Assembly (NCBI GenBank): GCA_019321725.1
Contig: CM033109.1
Span: 9,331,993-9,395,992 of the forward strand
DNA: 64,000 nt
Direction of reading: 5' to 3'
Source: Paulownia fortunei
Taxonomy: Eukaryota; Streptophyta; Magnoliopsida; Lamiales; Paulowniaceae
A program made the position numbers and the translations under genes. The notes under the pieces are model-generated. The model saw nothing but the letters and a program-made list of their open reading frames with translations, had not been told where the DNA came from and did not search any database. Positions 37,348 through 49,717 of the stretch are shown here, one piece after another (position 1 is the stretch's first letter; the number at the start of each line of letters is the position of its first letter).

Positions 37348-40300
37348 TTCGATTGGTAATGTTGTATTGGCAATTCATTCAAGGCCGTCTTTGTTTTTTT
37401 GTGGTTTTTTGAATTTTTTTTGTGCTGTGTTATCTCTTCTTGATGTGTACCCTCCATAATTCCAATAATCTCAGTTGTAGAGTTTTATACATGCTTCAAA
37501 AGTGCAGCTTGAATTGTGTTGCCGTACTTCTTGTAATGAAATGATTATTCCTTGTATAGATTTCAGGTTATACAATGTTATATCCCTTTCTCCCTCACTT
37601 TTTTGTTGTAGATTTGACATTGTACTTAAAAATATACAATACATTTGGCGGGTTTTTGTGAAGTGAATTGGGTTTAAATGGATAATGGAGTACTTGTTAT
37701 TTTGGGTATTTGCTCCAGTTAGCAGCATTTTTGCTCCTTTGCATATTAAATTTGCTATCTTCCTTGAGATAACCTTTTTACTTATTTGCTTAAGAAAGAA
37801 GGCTGAGACTCGTTTTTTGATATGCTCATTATTCCCATCCATATTGTATGCAAAAGTAATGAATATTTCATTGTATCTTATATGAAATTACTTTAACTAC
37901 AATACCTTTGGAGGGGATGTACAGGATGAAATTGCCTGGTAGTGGCATGGATTGTCTTGAAGACTTTATTCTAGGCAATAGAAATATTAATTGTGAATGG
38001 ATGCTCACATGTCAATAAATTGTTAAGTAAAGGTTTTAATGCCTTCTCCAACAAAATAGTCATAGGCAAACATTGCTTGGCTCATGCAATAAGAAGTCTT
38101 TTGAAGACAATTTATTTTTACTTTTTGACATTTCTGTTGCCTTCTCTAATAAAGCAGGACTAAGAAGTCCTTTGAACAGAATTTGATTATTAGTGATGGC
38201 TTGTCTATTGCGGCGACCATTTTCATTTTACATTGGTTAAGGCCTCTGCAGGTAGCATTGTCGACCACTCAAAACATTGAGGTGGGGTTTGTCGATGGAT
38301 GTATATGCATGTGTTATTTACAAGGATGCTTGTTATGAAGTGTCAGATTTATTTAAAAGTATTATATATCTTTTGAATTGATTGGAAATGGGTTTAGAAG
38401 AACACTGTAATGATATACTTATCTTGGTGGAGATTCTTTGGCACCATCAGGGGTGATCCAGTTGTCACCTGCTGCTACTGGCGTCCATGCTTACCATTGC
38501 TCTTTTGTTTCTTGTTGGTGGTATTTGGCGTCTTGAGTCATTTGTACATTTGAAATTACCACTGCAGCATTTATTACCTTGTGACATTGAGGTGATGGAA
38601 ATGGCATCATTTACTCAACCACCCTCTCCTTTGTAACACTTCAACTTTCTTTGTAAGAATTTTGTATATTTCCCAAGATGAGGAAATCTTTTTGCCACTT
38701 AACTCTTGTCATCCAACCTCTTTGTTGTATTCTTTCCCTTTACCAGCATTCCTTTCCTTCTCCAAAGTCAAACAAATTGTATATCTGTCACCATCTGCTT
38801 ATTTTGGAATTTGGGTTAGTTTGGACTAGCACAAAAAGGAGAGGGTCGTTGGAGGGTTTGAATGTTATTATTTATCCGAGACAAGAAAACTAATCTAATT
38901 CTTTTAGCATGCCTTTCTAGTACATAATGCAGTTTCCTTTTCAATTGTGTGAGACCTGATTGTGATTTGGGAGCCCACCTGGCACTTGATATGATGTTTA
39001 TTCTTCTCTGCTATCATGAAATTTGTGCCTCTCTAGCTAATTTGAGTGTATGCTTGTGATACTTAATTGCATTAATTCGCTAAATAATGCTATTCTGCAG
39101 TTTGTCTTGCTGACAATATAATCACCCGCTCGAAATCTTAAAGTTGTGACTTCAGTTAATGTTTTAAGCCAAAATAGGGGTGATTTTGAATCGCTTCTAG
39201 GTGCGACCAGTTGCTAATTTAGAGTTCGCTATAACCTTACAAGATTATTCTTTCTGTGATTTTCAATGGTCCATTCTTTGTTAAAAGATTAGTTTAAGAG
39301 GTTATGGATTTATGAGGGCATGAACTACTTTGGCACGACTTGTGTGGGTGGGTTACACTTAATACATCTGTTTGTTAGGATAGAAAACAATGGGGTGCTA
39401 TATAAATAGTTAACAACTATGAAAGAGGGTGGGGGATGGGTAAAGGTTTAGTTGACATGGTTGGAGTTGGTGTTGGATGGTGATGCTAATGACTCCGGAT
39501 CTGCCCCAGATTTGGTCCTTTTGGGTGGGGCGGGTTTTTGTCAAATAATATGGACACACAGCTGGGTTCACGGTTGGGCATAGGCCGCACAGAAACCAAA
39601 CCCTTATGATATATTTTTAAAATTATATACTCTCTCTAAATGGCATTAAGCTGATACCTTAAGGTTTCCTGTTAGAATTCCATCGCTTCTCAGCGCCTGC
39701 TATTCACCCTCCTGCCGCCAATCTCGGTGTAGGCTCAGGCAGGGACTTTTTGTTAAGTGGTAATTCAAATTGTTATTGGGTCACCAATATTTATTTATAT
39801 ATTTCATTGTTTATTATCAACTAGTGGTAATAAATATCTTTGTATAATTATGGATGTGAATGTTTCAGTAAAAAGCAATTCTTTGGTCCTTTGTGTTAAG
39901 TCAATACTAGCTGGAAAAGATTAGTAATGGTAAAAGTTATCTATGGCTATTATATTTAAAAAACAAAAAAAAGAAGAAGAGAAAATGTGGGTGTAAATTA
40001 GTATTTGAATTCCATTTTATATTGAAAATGTTGGATGCACATTCTCTTTATTTCATGATATAAGTCAATAAAATTATATATGATGAATAATCATGTATTG
40101 AAGTCTATGACAAGTTTATATCAGAATTATACTAATATCTGTATTTTATTGGGATTCGATTCCAAGATATCCAATCTTAAGTTTTTGAATTTGTTACTTG
40201 AATTATGTCTCGTTGACATTAGAATTGCATTGATGCTAAAAATATTGCATATTTTTTTTTTCACTTCAATATCACCAAACCAAAAAAATATAGCACGAAA

Positions 40301-40498
40301 CATATAATTAGAAGTCCAGTTTGATAATTGCGAAGCAAATTCGTACAATTTGAATCATATCTGAGTAATCCAAGGCAGAGAATATTGCGTTCTGCAATTC
40401 ATTTAGCAGAAAATGACCTTGAACTGTCCAGTTAATATTTTCCAGAAAAAAAAACCATTAGGATCACATTTGAGTTAGAAACAAAATCCTGTTACTTT
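37348..40498. other. 3' flank and intergenic sequence, no gene seen
   Basis: Frames of up to about 120 codons exist (for example 37471-37842 minus) but have no family signature. 39500-39740 is somewhat GC-richer ('ggtggggcgggtttttgtc') without a coding pattern. Confidence 0.45.
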
Positions 40499-40561
40499 GG
40501 ATTGTCTACACCTCGATTTATGTTCATAGTGGATTGTCTACACCTCGACTTATGTCATAGT
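40499..40561. repeat. 32-bp tandem duplication
   Basis: 'ggattgtctacacctcgatt' at 40499 recurs as 'ggattgtctacacctcgact' at 40531, followed by 'tatgt(t)catag' in both. Confidence 0.85.
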
Positions 40562-40929
40562 GATAGTGGTGGGGTTCACAAATCAATATATAAAGGAGCT
40601 CCAACTAAGCCTATTGAAGTCTAATGGTCCAAAACCAAGTAGATCCCCATGTCGCCAATATAAATATCACCACTCTTTATTATTAAAAGGAAGAAAATCA
40701 ATTACGCACTTAATGTTTATTTTTAAGTTCTTTGACTTTTATTGACTTGCTCTAAAATTTATTTGAGTGTCGGAGGATTTTTTTCGTATCAAACTTGGCA
40801 ACCCTAATGATTTCTTTTTATGCAGACAGTGACTTACGTTGTAGTTGACTTCTAGTTGGGAGTTTCGAAAAGAGATGTGATATCACTTTATTTTGGCACT
40901 GTTTGTTGGAAATCACTACAAGATAATTG

Positions 40930-41556
40930 AGAATGCAATGAAAACCAGAGCCGTGAGAGCAGCCAGCACTTAAGGCGACCACCCTACCGAGGGAGCTGGT
41001 GGCAAAGGAGGCGACCCCTTTACTAGCAGCGTCTGTTATGCTAGGGGCGAAAAACATCCACTTCCAGCTAACTCAAGAGATCCATTTACTCCTTGTCGGG
41101 TAGTGGTACTACACATGACCAGAAGTATTAAGGATCATGACTGAAGATGCGACAACCCATGCAGTGGTCGAAGTAGTTTCTTAATTTCTGCTAACCAATA
41201 TAGAGAGAAGCCCCCTCAATCTCCTTATAGAGGTTGAGGCCCTAATCCAACTCCCAAGAGGACCGAGCAATAGACGTGAAACGGCAAGGTGCACTGATGC
41301 TAATCAGCACAAAGAAGAGGCCCCTCCGTCACCTGTGGAAACTAAAATGGTCTACTTTCCGAGATAATTGAGTAGAAGCGAGAGTGACGAGGCGCAGAGA
41401 GGTCGATACTTACGAGGACGCGAACAACCACATATCCTCGTCTAGAGACCATACAAAGCAATGAGGGTAGACGAAGGCAACACATTCTGTAGCACACTCT
41501 TGCTTAGTGGGCCTACACGACCATGTGGAGTATTACTCCCCACTAGCTGTGGTGCC
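40930..41556 (+). pseudogene. Tat-like gag, N-terminal part
   Basis: Richer in G+C than its surroundings and full of arginine/serine/proline-type codons in several frames, as in the variable start of Tat gag proteins. Many stops. It is assigned mainly because it lies between the primer-binding site and the insertion point that splits the recognisable gag core. Confidence 0.5.
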
Positions 41557-43179
41557 TGATAACCTTAAAACAGGTGGTAACAAACCGCAAGTGCACAATG
41601 TCAACAAGTAATAAAGAGTGAGTAGAGTATCATATCTTAAGAGAGTGTGTATAAGTACCAAATATGAATTACCTATGCTATGTATGACTTAACAATTATA
41701 GTGGTGATTGAATTTAAATGCGACAACTACTAAATTTAACAAAATTAACTAAAACCCAAGAAGATTATGGGATTGAATCTAATACTAAGGAGAGTCAAGT
41801 CATTAATTTGCCATTTTATGTTGTTATGAACTCAACTTAATTGTGATTAGGAATGATGTGGGTTGTGTGACGATGGGTCTTCCTAATATAATTGATGCTC
41901 TCTTTCGAGTCAGACTAATTCTTTCCCTAGTAGGCTACTGACGCCATCTCTAGCTACAGGCCATCTTACTAAGAGTGCATTGAGATTTGTGAATTCCACT
42001 AGCTTTCGATTTTTAGACCTATGACTGCCGCACGTACCTATGCCTATATCTCTATAGGGGTCGGTCTGTGGCATATACTACCCTATCTATTGTTACAATC
42101 TCACCTCTTGGTCTTAATTGCAACAATCAAAATCAACTTGAAATTGATCAAGTCTCAAGAAGCATTAAAAACATACCATATGCTCATCACAATAAAAATA
42201 AAATTCTATTCACAATACAAACATTAATTCATAACTCCATAAAAATGGTTTGCAAGCCTTGACAAAAGTGGTTTATTTCATATTGAAATTAAATAAACAC
42301 CAAGTGTTTGCCAACATCATGATTCTTACAAAATTCTCAAAACTTAGCAAAATGAAAGAAGAAATTAAAGTAGAAGATTACAACTACTAAGTGATTTTTC
42401 ACTTATTCTTCAAAATCTTCAATGCCTAATAAAGCTCCTCATCTTCTTGTTTTCAAATCCCAAGCTCCTTGGTAATGGGTGTGTGTTCTTGGTGTAGTGT
42501 GTGAAGAAATATGAAGAAATGTGTGTTTTTTGGTGAAGAAGAAATGTATGTGAGAATTTAGGTGTAGAGTGTGAGAGAGTGATGAATTATATGTTGAATA
42601 ATTGTATATTGTGAGTTGTTCAAGAAATTATATGTAAGCATATGCGTATATCTCATTTGTGTGATGTAATTGTGTGTGCATAGTGTATCTAATAGAGTGT
42701 CACATGGTGTGTGTGAGGGTGTAGTGGTGTATAACAATAAATATTTCATGTTATGGATTAAATTGCCACTTGTTCCTCAAAATTCTACACATATTATTTT
42801 TCAGCATTGGACCACTCACACTACGGTGCCAAATGCCCTATTCTCAAGCATCGCGGCGTCAAATAGGAGTGTCGCAGCACTTCAAGAGAGGCTGTTCACA
42901 ACCAAATTTTCAACCCTCGTGCCGTGGCACGACCCAAGGGATGTTGCAGCACGAGTCTCCTTTATCTGGCGCTACGGCCCCAAAAAAGGGGTGTTGCGGC
43001 GCGAGACTATTTTTCTCCAATTTTTGCCATTTTTTTCCATGTCTTCACTCAAGTTTTCCTTCTTAGTCCATACATACAATTATCACAAAATAAGGTACAA
43101 TTGTATCAATTGTAAGCCAAAAACATGTAAAATTGTGCTCATGAAAGTGTTGGAAATGTCACAATTTATGAGTCTATCA
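41557..43179 (-). repeat. 3' LTR of the Athila-like element
   Basis: 1623 bp, aligned end to end with 49718-51416: 'aagtgcacaatgtcaacaag', 'gattaggaatgatgtgggtt', 'caccaagtgtttgccaacat' and 'tgtcacaatttatgag' all occur in both in the same order. The frame at 42670-43206 lies inside this LTR and is not a gene. Confidence 0.92.
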
Positions 43180-44209
43180 ACTACCCCCAAACTTATCTTT
43201 TGCTAGACCTAGAGCAAAATTCAAAATTTAACCATCATAGGCTCATACTTTGATAATGAATTACTAAGTTTGATCAACCAATTTGAATGCCTCGTAAATC
43301 TTTATTGTACATAAGTCCAAAGGTTAGTCACAAAGTCAGCCGAATGACACTACAAAACTTGTGCTTCGTTAATCTAGTCATGAATTCAAAACGTGTGTGT
43401 GTGAAGTGTCTACCTCAAGTTTCATACATGCATTTTATGTATGAATTTCACAAACAATGAATCTCACGATCTAGCAAAGAAGTTCTAGGTATTCCATAAG
43501 TTTGTTTTTCATACAACTCCTCCACTAATGTTGACACTAGCCAACTTAGATCAAAAGGACTTCAATAAGCTTGTAATGCAAGGCCTATGTATTGTCTTAC
43601 AAAGAAATAGTAGGAATTAACAAAATAAAAGAGCCTAAAGTCTTGCACATAGAATCACACACTCCTCATTTCTTTGATTCTTCCCCAATTCTCTTCCTCT
43701 TTCCATCAGGATTCATACTTTTCTTTTCTATTTCAGCATTTTTTTCTTTTATTTTTTTTTTGCTTTTTTTTCTTGAATTCCAAGACTTCATTTCTTGTTC
43801 TTTTACATTCACAACCCCAAAACTTGTTTCTTTTCATCAACATGAGTTGTGATGGTTTTCTTGCACATTTTCCTTACTCATACCTATAAATGCATTCATT
43901 CATGCCCTTAACATATTTCCACATGACCCCTTCATAAGATTGTACACAAAATATCACACCTTAAGCTTTTATAGGGACAATTATTGGTTTTTCGGGTTGT
44001 AGATAGTAGGTGTAGTGAGTTTTAAGAAACGAAGTCGAATGGTGGCCATTCATATGTATTGCACATGTTATTCTTTAAAAGAATGCTCAAAGGGGTTACT
44101 AGTGAATAAAAATATGATCATGATAGGCTTAAAAGGCATAAACGAGTCAAAGATGACTTTAATAATTTCCAAGTTTTCTAGTTATATAGGATTTCGCCTC
44201 AAAAAGTAA
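43180..44209 (-). other. Athila-like element, region between integrase and 3' LTR
   Basis: Starts next to the LTR with a polypurine tract (plus strand 'actacccccaaac', 43180-43192). The rest is T-rich and without a convincing reading frame. In intact Athila elements this place may hold an envelope-like gene; none is seen here. Confidence 0.6.
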
Positions 44210-45518
44210 TCAAGCAAGTTCTAGAACACCACAAAATCCAACACCATGTAGCACACAATTCATAAGATTTCGATACAACGTGCTTAATGAAAATAGTGCC
44301 ATCAACAACACCCCCAAGTACTTCTTCAACCTTTGTCCATTCACTTGGAAAGCACCCGTCTTTGGAGTATAAACCTCTACAACTCTAGAAGGAAAGACTT
44401 TGGTAATGGTAAAAGGTTTGGACCATCGTGATTTCAACTTACCTGGGAAGAGTTTCAATTGTGAGTTGTATAAGAGCACAAGGTCTCATTCAATAAATTC
44501 TTTCTTCACAATGTGCTTGTCATGCCATCGTTTAGTCCTTTTCTTATAGAGTTTAGCATTTTTGTATGCTTAGCCCCAGAACTCCTCAATCTCATTCAAT
44601 TGAAACAACCTATTTTGCCCTGCAATTATCTAAGTTAAAAAATTTAGTACGCCAATATGCACGATACTGAATTCAACAGGGAGATGACATGTTTTACCAA
44701 ATACCAACCTATATGGTGATATACCAATATGTGCTTTATATGCCGTCCTATAAGCCCATAAAGCATCATCAAGTCGCAATGCTCAATTCTTCTTAGTCAA
44801 ACTCAATGTTTTAAAATTTGTTTGATTTTCCTATTAGACACTTCTACTTGTCTGCTCCTTTGGGAGTAATATGGGGTAGCAATTCTATAGGTGACTCCAC
44901 ACTTGTTCAAAAGTTTATCAAATTACTTATTACAAAAGTGAGAGCCACCATCACTAATAATGGCCCTAGATGTACCACATCGAGTGAAAATGTATTTTTT
45001 TTTAAAAAGTTGGACCACTACCCTAGCATCATAGTGCGAAATGCTTCCGCTTCAATCCATTTATGCACATAATCCACAACAAGAAGTATAAATTTATTGG
45101 AGTAAGAACTTGGAAAATGACCTATGGAAGCAAGTCCTTACACATCACAAAGCTCGTATTCAAGAATATTATTCAAAGGCATTTCATTTCTTCTAGAGAT
45201 GTTTCCGATTCGTTGACATATTTCAAAACAAACAACATAATCATAAGTATCCTTATGTAACGTAGGCCAATAGAAACCAGATTGGAGTACCTTAGCGACT
45301 GTTTTTGAAAGGCCAAAATGACCACTTACCTCTCGGTCATGGTAGCATCTCCTTTTGGGCACACATCTCTGCACAACGTTATCTGCACAAACTTTGAGCA
45401 AAAATGGATCCTTCCACACATAATGTTTAACATCAGATAATTTTTTTTCTTTTAATGAAATGAAAGATAATGGGGCAGGATACTGGATACAATGTAATTT
45501 GCAAATTGTGCAAATCAA
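44210..45518 (-). pseudogene. Athila-like integrase remnant
   Basis: 45138-45518 has the zinc-binding part: 'HFGLSKTVAKVLQSGFYWPT', then 'CFEICQRIGNISRRNEMPLN'. The core lies at 44500-45137 in several frames, with 'RAIISDGGSHF' (second catalytic Asp region) and later a conserved 'WHDKH' block. 44210-44479 is the C-terminal tail '[19 protein letters not shown]...[13 protein letters not shown]', typical of this clade. Stops and shifts disable it. Confidence 0.85.
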
Positions 45519-45852
45519 GGAGGTGATGAAATAACATATAATTGTTCATTCAAAGAAATTTCATCAATTGGCTCAACATCATTATATTAAACTTTAGGAC
45601 TCTCTATTCTCGATAAATGATCTGTAATAATATTTCCCACACCCTTCTTGTCTCTAATCTCAAGGCCATATATTCTTGCAACAAAAGAACCCATCTAACT
45701 AACCTTGGTTTTGCATCTTTCTTAGCAAGAAGGTATTTAAGTGCGAAGTGGTCGTGGACACTATTGCTTTTACCAAAACAAGGTATGAATGAAACTTATC
45801 AAACGCAAATACTACCGCTATAAGTTTTTTTTTTTTAAATTGTGGCATAATT

Positions 45853-46152
45853 TTATTGTGCTTTATTTAAAGTACGACTAGCATAGTAGATGGTTTGGAA
45901 TACCTTATCTTTCATTTGGTCAATGATTGCACCAATAGCTACACCACTTGCATTGCACATAAGCTCGAATGGTAGACTCCAATCTGGTGCCACCAAGATG
46001 GGTGCAGTTATTAGCTTCTTCTTCAAAGTTTGGAATGCTTGCAAATAATCTTCATCAAAATTAAAATATATATCCTTTACTAAAATACTGGAGAGGGGTT
46101 TAGCAATTTGTGAAAAGTTCTTGAGAAACCAACGTGACATAAGAAACTTCAA
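45853..46152 (-). pseudogene. Athila-like RNase H remnant
   Basis: An open minus frame with 'FDEDYLQAFQTLKKKLITAP', then 'PFELMCNASGVAIGAI' and 'YYASRTLNKAQ'. The Asp normally found in 'MCDAS' is Asn here, so a catalytic residue appears lost. It overlaps the RT frame end by four bases in another phase. Confidence 0.85.
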
Positions 46153-46900
46153 ACTCCTTTCACCGATGTAGGAGGAGGTAACTTTTCAATCATATCAACC
46201 TTAGCCCTATCTAGCTCAATTCCTTTATGTGAGATTTTATGACCAATGATGATACTTTCTTTGACCATAAAATGACATTTCTCCCAATTCAAGACAAGAT
46301 TCGTTTCCTCACACCTAGCTAATACCAAATTAAGATTGGTCAAACAAGCATTAAATGAAGATCCAAAAACTAAACAATCATCCATGAACATCTCAAGAAA
46401 TTTCAACCATATCATGAAAAATAACCATCATGCATCTTTGAAATGTAGTGGGTATATTACACAAACAAATGACATTATCCTAAATGCAAATATAACGATA
46501 AGGACAAGTGAAAGTGGTTTTCTCTTGATCTTTTGGAGCTATAGCAATTTGGTTATAACCTGAATATCCATCAAGAAAATAGTAAAATTCAAAACTCACA
46601 AGCCTCTCCAATATTTGATCAAAGAGAAGGAGAAAGTAGTCTTATCTAGTAGCATCATTCAATCTCCTATAACCCATACACACTCTCCACCCATGACCGT
46701 CCTAGTTGGTATCAATTCATTGTGATCATTATGAACAACGATCATACCTCTTTTTTTAGGCACATATTGTATGGGACTCACCTACTTACTATCGAAGATG
46801 GGATAGATAATATCTGCATCAAGAAGTTTAATGGTTTCAGCCTTTACTACCTCTTGCATCATTAGATTTAGTCTCTTTTATGGTTGAACCATGGGCTTAT
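46149..46900 (-). pseudogene. Athila-like reverse transcriptase remnant
   Basis: 46149-46415 carries the catalytic block 'LEMFMDDCLVFG' (the F.DD form used by this clade) followed by 'NLVLNWEKCHFMVKE' and 'GHKISHKGIELDRAKVD'. Upstream to 46900 the palm and finger parts are present ('VPKKRGMIVVHN', 'GGECVWVIGD') with several stops. Confidence 0.85.
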
Positions 46901-47986
46901 AGCGCTCATTTATTAAGATTTTGTGCATGAAAATTGAAAGGTTAATTTCCTTAATATCGGCTATCTTCCATCCAAAGGTTCTCTTATACTTTATAAGGAC
47001 TCTTATGAGCTTTTCTTCCATCTCACCTATCAAGGAAGAAGAAATGATTACCGGCAAGGAATTAAAGTCTTCAAGATAAACATAGTTCAAATGAGGGAGA
47101 AGGGGTTTAAGTTCAAGGATAGGAGGCTCCTCAATGGATGTATTTTGTTGTGTAGATGGAGGCCTCTCCAATACTTCAAAACATGGTCGAGCACTTATTT
47201 TGTAGGGAGGGTTGGCTTTTAAACTTGCCATAATACGTATCCCTTCATCATCCTCGTCCTCTTCCTTAGCGAGAACTAAACATGCCTTCAACTCGTCTTC
47301 AAATCTTTTCTCATAGAAGAATTCAAGAGCCAATGAGTCAAATGCATCAATTTTATAACATCTATGTTTATCATTTGGATGTTTCATGGATTTAAACACA
47401 TTAAAAATCACTTGATCATCTCCTACTCTAAGTATTAACCTCCCTAGTTGAACATCTATTAATGTCTTACCCATAGCTAGGAAGGATCTACCTAGAATGA
47501 GAGACATGTCTACATCTTTTTCCATGTCCAAAATAAGAAAATTAATCGAAAATATGAATTTGTCTACCTTGACAAGAACATCCTTAATGATGCCTTTAGG
47601 ATATTTGATGGATCGATCGGTGAGTTGCAAAGATATGGTTCTAGGCTTTGACTTTCCAAGTACAACATTCCTAAAAACAGTCATAGACATGAGATTAATA
47701 CTAGCACCTAAATCACATAAAACTTTGAAAAATAAAATTGGACCAATAGTGCAAGGGATAGAGAAACTCCTGGGGTCCTTAAGCTTAGTAGGAAGCTTGT
47801 TTTCACAATCACTGAGCACTCTTCGATCAAGTTCACCATCTCATGTTCCTCCAATTTTATTTTGGTGGACAAGATTTTTTTCAAGAATTTAGCATAACTA
47901 GGTATCTGAAGTAAAGCATCAACAAATGATTTGTTAATATGTAACTTTTTAAACACTTCAAGAAATTTAGAGAATTGCACATCCAA
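46878..47986 (-). pseudogene. Athila-like protease region
   Basis: 47708-47986 gives 'FLEVFKKLHINKSFVDALLQ' and 'EECSVIV'; a one-base shift near 47800 moves into the frame 46878-47819, which continues with 'FSIPCTIG' and the active-site 'CDLGASINLM'. 'MSLILGRSFLAMGKTLIDVQ' follows as the second protease block, and the frame runs open into the start of RT. It is the longest surviving frame of the element. Confidence 0.88.
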
Positions 47987-48307
47987 CTTTTATTTTTTCA
48001 ATGCCAAAAGAAAATAAGGAACATTTATCGCTTCATTAAGGATGACCAGTTTGGATGAGATGCTAGGCTTTGATGACGATGCATACTCATTATCCTCCTT
48101 ATATTGATGTTCATCTTTCTTGTCATTGGGACTTGACTCCTCCTATTGAGATTCTACTTCATTTACCTTCAAGTCTACCTCTTTTCCACTCCTTAAGGTG
48201 ATAGCCTTGACATACTCTTTAGGATTTTTCTCCGTGTCACTAGGCAATGTCCTTTGAGCATGCCCCGAAATCATACTTGCAATTTATCCCACTTAAGTTT
48301 TCAAATT

Positions 48308-48763
48308 TTATAAGGTTGCTTCGTTATTTTGGAATCTCACTTCGGTATTGGCAATGGACTTGGTCACAAGTTTTTCAAAAATTGGTTTCTTTTCTTGCGG
48401 TGGGTAATCGGGTAGTGGAGGTCTCGTCATATTTTGATTGGCTTGAGAAGTGCCTTGGCTACTTTGATATCCCAATACAAAATTTGGATGATTCCTCCAT
48501 CCGGGATTATATGTTTGGGGATAGGGATTAATTGCTTGCTTATTGAAATTCCCAACATAATTGGCTTGCTCGGATGAGAATAAAAATAGGTTTCCCACTT
48601 GACACTCGGTGCTATAGTGTCCACCACACAACTCACATGCAATGGTCTGTACCTTAATCGCCGAAGCACTTATGTTATCAATCTTTTTGCTCAATGTTTC
48701 GATTTGAGTCAAAAGGGTGTAGTATGTGTCGATGGTGTGAACTCTCACTACCTTTTTCCCCAA
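48308..48763 (-). pseudogene. Athila-like gag C-terminal part with zinc knuckle
   Basis: An open minus frame with 'CELCGGHYSTEC' (C-x2-C-G-x2-H-x4-C type), then an asparagine/proline/glutamine-rich stretch including 'YNPGWRNHPNF'. It lies directly downstream of the gag core in a different phase, so a shift near 48770 separates them. Confidence 0.85.
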
Positions 48764-48778
48764 ACTTCTATCCGTTTA

Positions 48779-49465
48779 CTATTGGTAACTGTTTGATGCC
48801 ATTTTCTCTAACAACTTGTATGCCTTCTCTGGAGTTTTCCTCATAATTGTGCCTCCTGCCACTACATCTATCATGGAATGGTTGGCGGGTGACAAACCAT
48901 TGTAAAATGTTTGCACTTGCAACCATATGGGCAAACCATGGTATGGGAACCTCCTCAACAAATCCTTGAACCTCTCCCAACTTTCATACAATGACTCCAA
49001 CTCAAATTGTACAAATGTGGTGATGTCATTCCTCATTTTTGCTGTTTTGAAAGCTGAGAAATATTTTGTAAAGAATGCTTGTGCCATGGCCTCACATGTG
49101 GTGATTAATCCTGCGGGCAAGGAATTAAGCCGACTCTTCATTTTATCCCTCAAATAAAATAAAAAAAAGCTTAGCTTAATAGCATAATCGGTTACTCGAT
49201 TATGTTTAAAGGTATCACAAATCTCCAAAAAGTTTGTTATGTGGGCATTGGGGTCATCACTTGGTGAACCACCAAACTGTACCAAAGTTTGTATCATTTG
49301 AATAATCATCAGTTTAATCTTGAAAGTGTTTGTTTGTATTGTCGGCCTCCTAATACCCGAATTAGTCCCATTGATCGAATGCCTAGCATAATCCAACAAT
49401 GATCCATTCTCCACATCTCGCTTGTTGTTGGTCATTCTTTTTTCTTGTACCTCTCTTATCAACAA
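48779..49465 (-). pseudogene. Athila-like gag core
   Basis: A 228-codon open minus frame with the clade's gag landmarks in order: 'QFGGSPSDDPNAHITNFLEI', 'LRDKMKSRLNSLPAG', 'FFTKYFSAFKTAKMRNDITT', 'ESLYESWERFKDLLRRFPYH', 'QVQTFYNGLSP' and 'KTPEKAYKLLEKMASN'. Gag forms the particle shell. The frame is intact, but downstream parts are shifted. Confidence 0.9.
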
Positions 49466-49690
49466 ATGAAAAGTTCTCTCTATTTTCGAGTCGATGGCTT
49501 AAGATTTCATGTAGATGACCAGGTTATACACCAACAACACCTACAATGAAAAACAAGAACTCTTAAAGTAGCTTGAACAAAGAGAATAAAATAAAAAAAA
49601 CAAAAGCAAAAGCAATGAAATAGAAATAAAGTAAATAAAATTATCAAACTACAACTAGATAATCAACTTTTATATCACACAAATACACAC

Positions 49691-49707
49691 TCCCCGACAA
49701 CGGCATC
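49691..49707 (-). other. Primer-binding site of the Athila-like element
   Basis: The minus strand reads GATGCCGTTGTCGGGGA, close to the 'TGGCGCCGTTGCCGGGGA' site of Athila-type elements, about 10 bp inside the LTR end at 49718. Confidence 0.8.
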
Positions 49708-49717
49708 AAAAATTTGG

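Noticed and set aside
37471..37842. 123-codon minus-strand frame downstream of the small membrane-protein gene
   Set aside because: No domain, no splice or regulatory context, and composition like the flanking AT-rich sequence.
42670..43206. 178-codon plus-strand frame
   Set aside because: It lies within the 3' LTR of the Athila-like element and is not preserved in the other LTR; no protein signature.
43592..43889. Hydrophobic plus-strand frames that could look like an envelope-like transmembrane protein
   Set aside because: They are on the strand opposite to the Athila-like element and derive from T-rich sequence; no support for a gene.
47497..47892. 131-codon plus-strand frame
   Set aside because: Antisense shadow of the Athila-like protease region.
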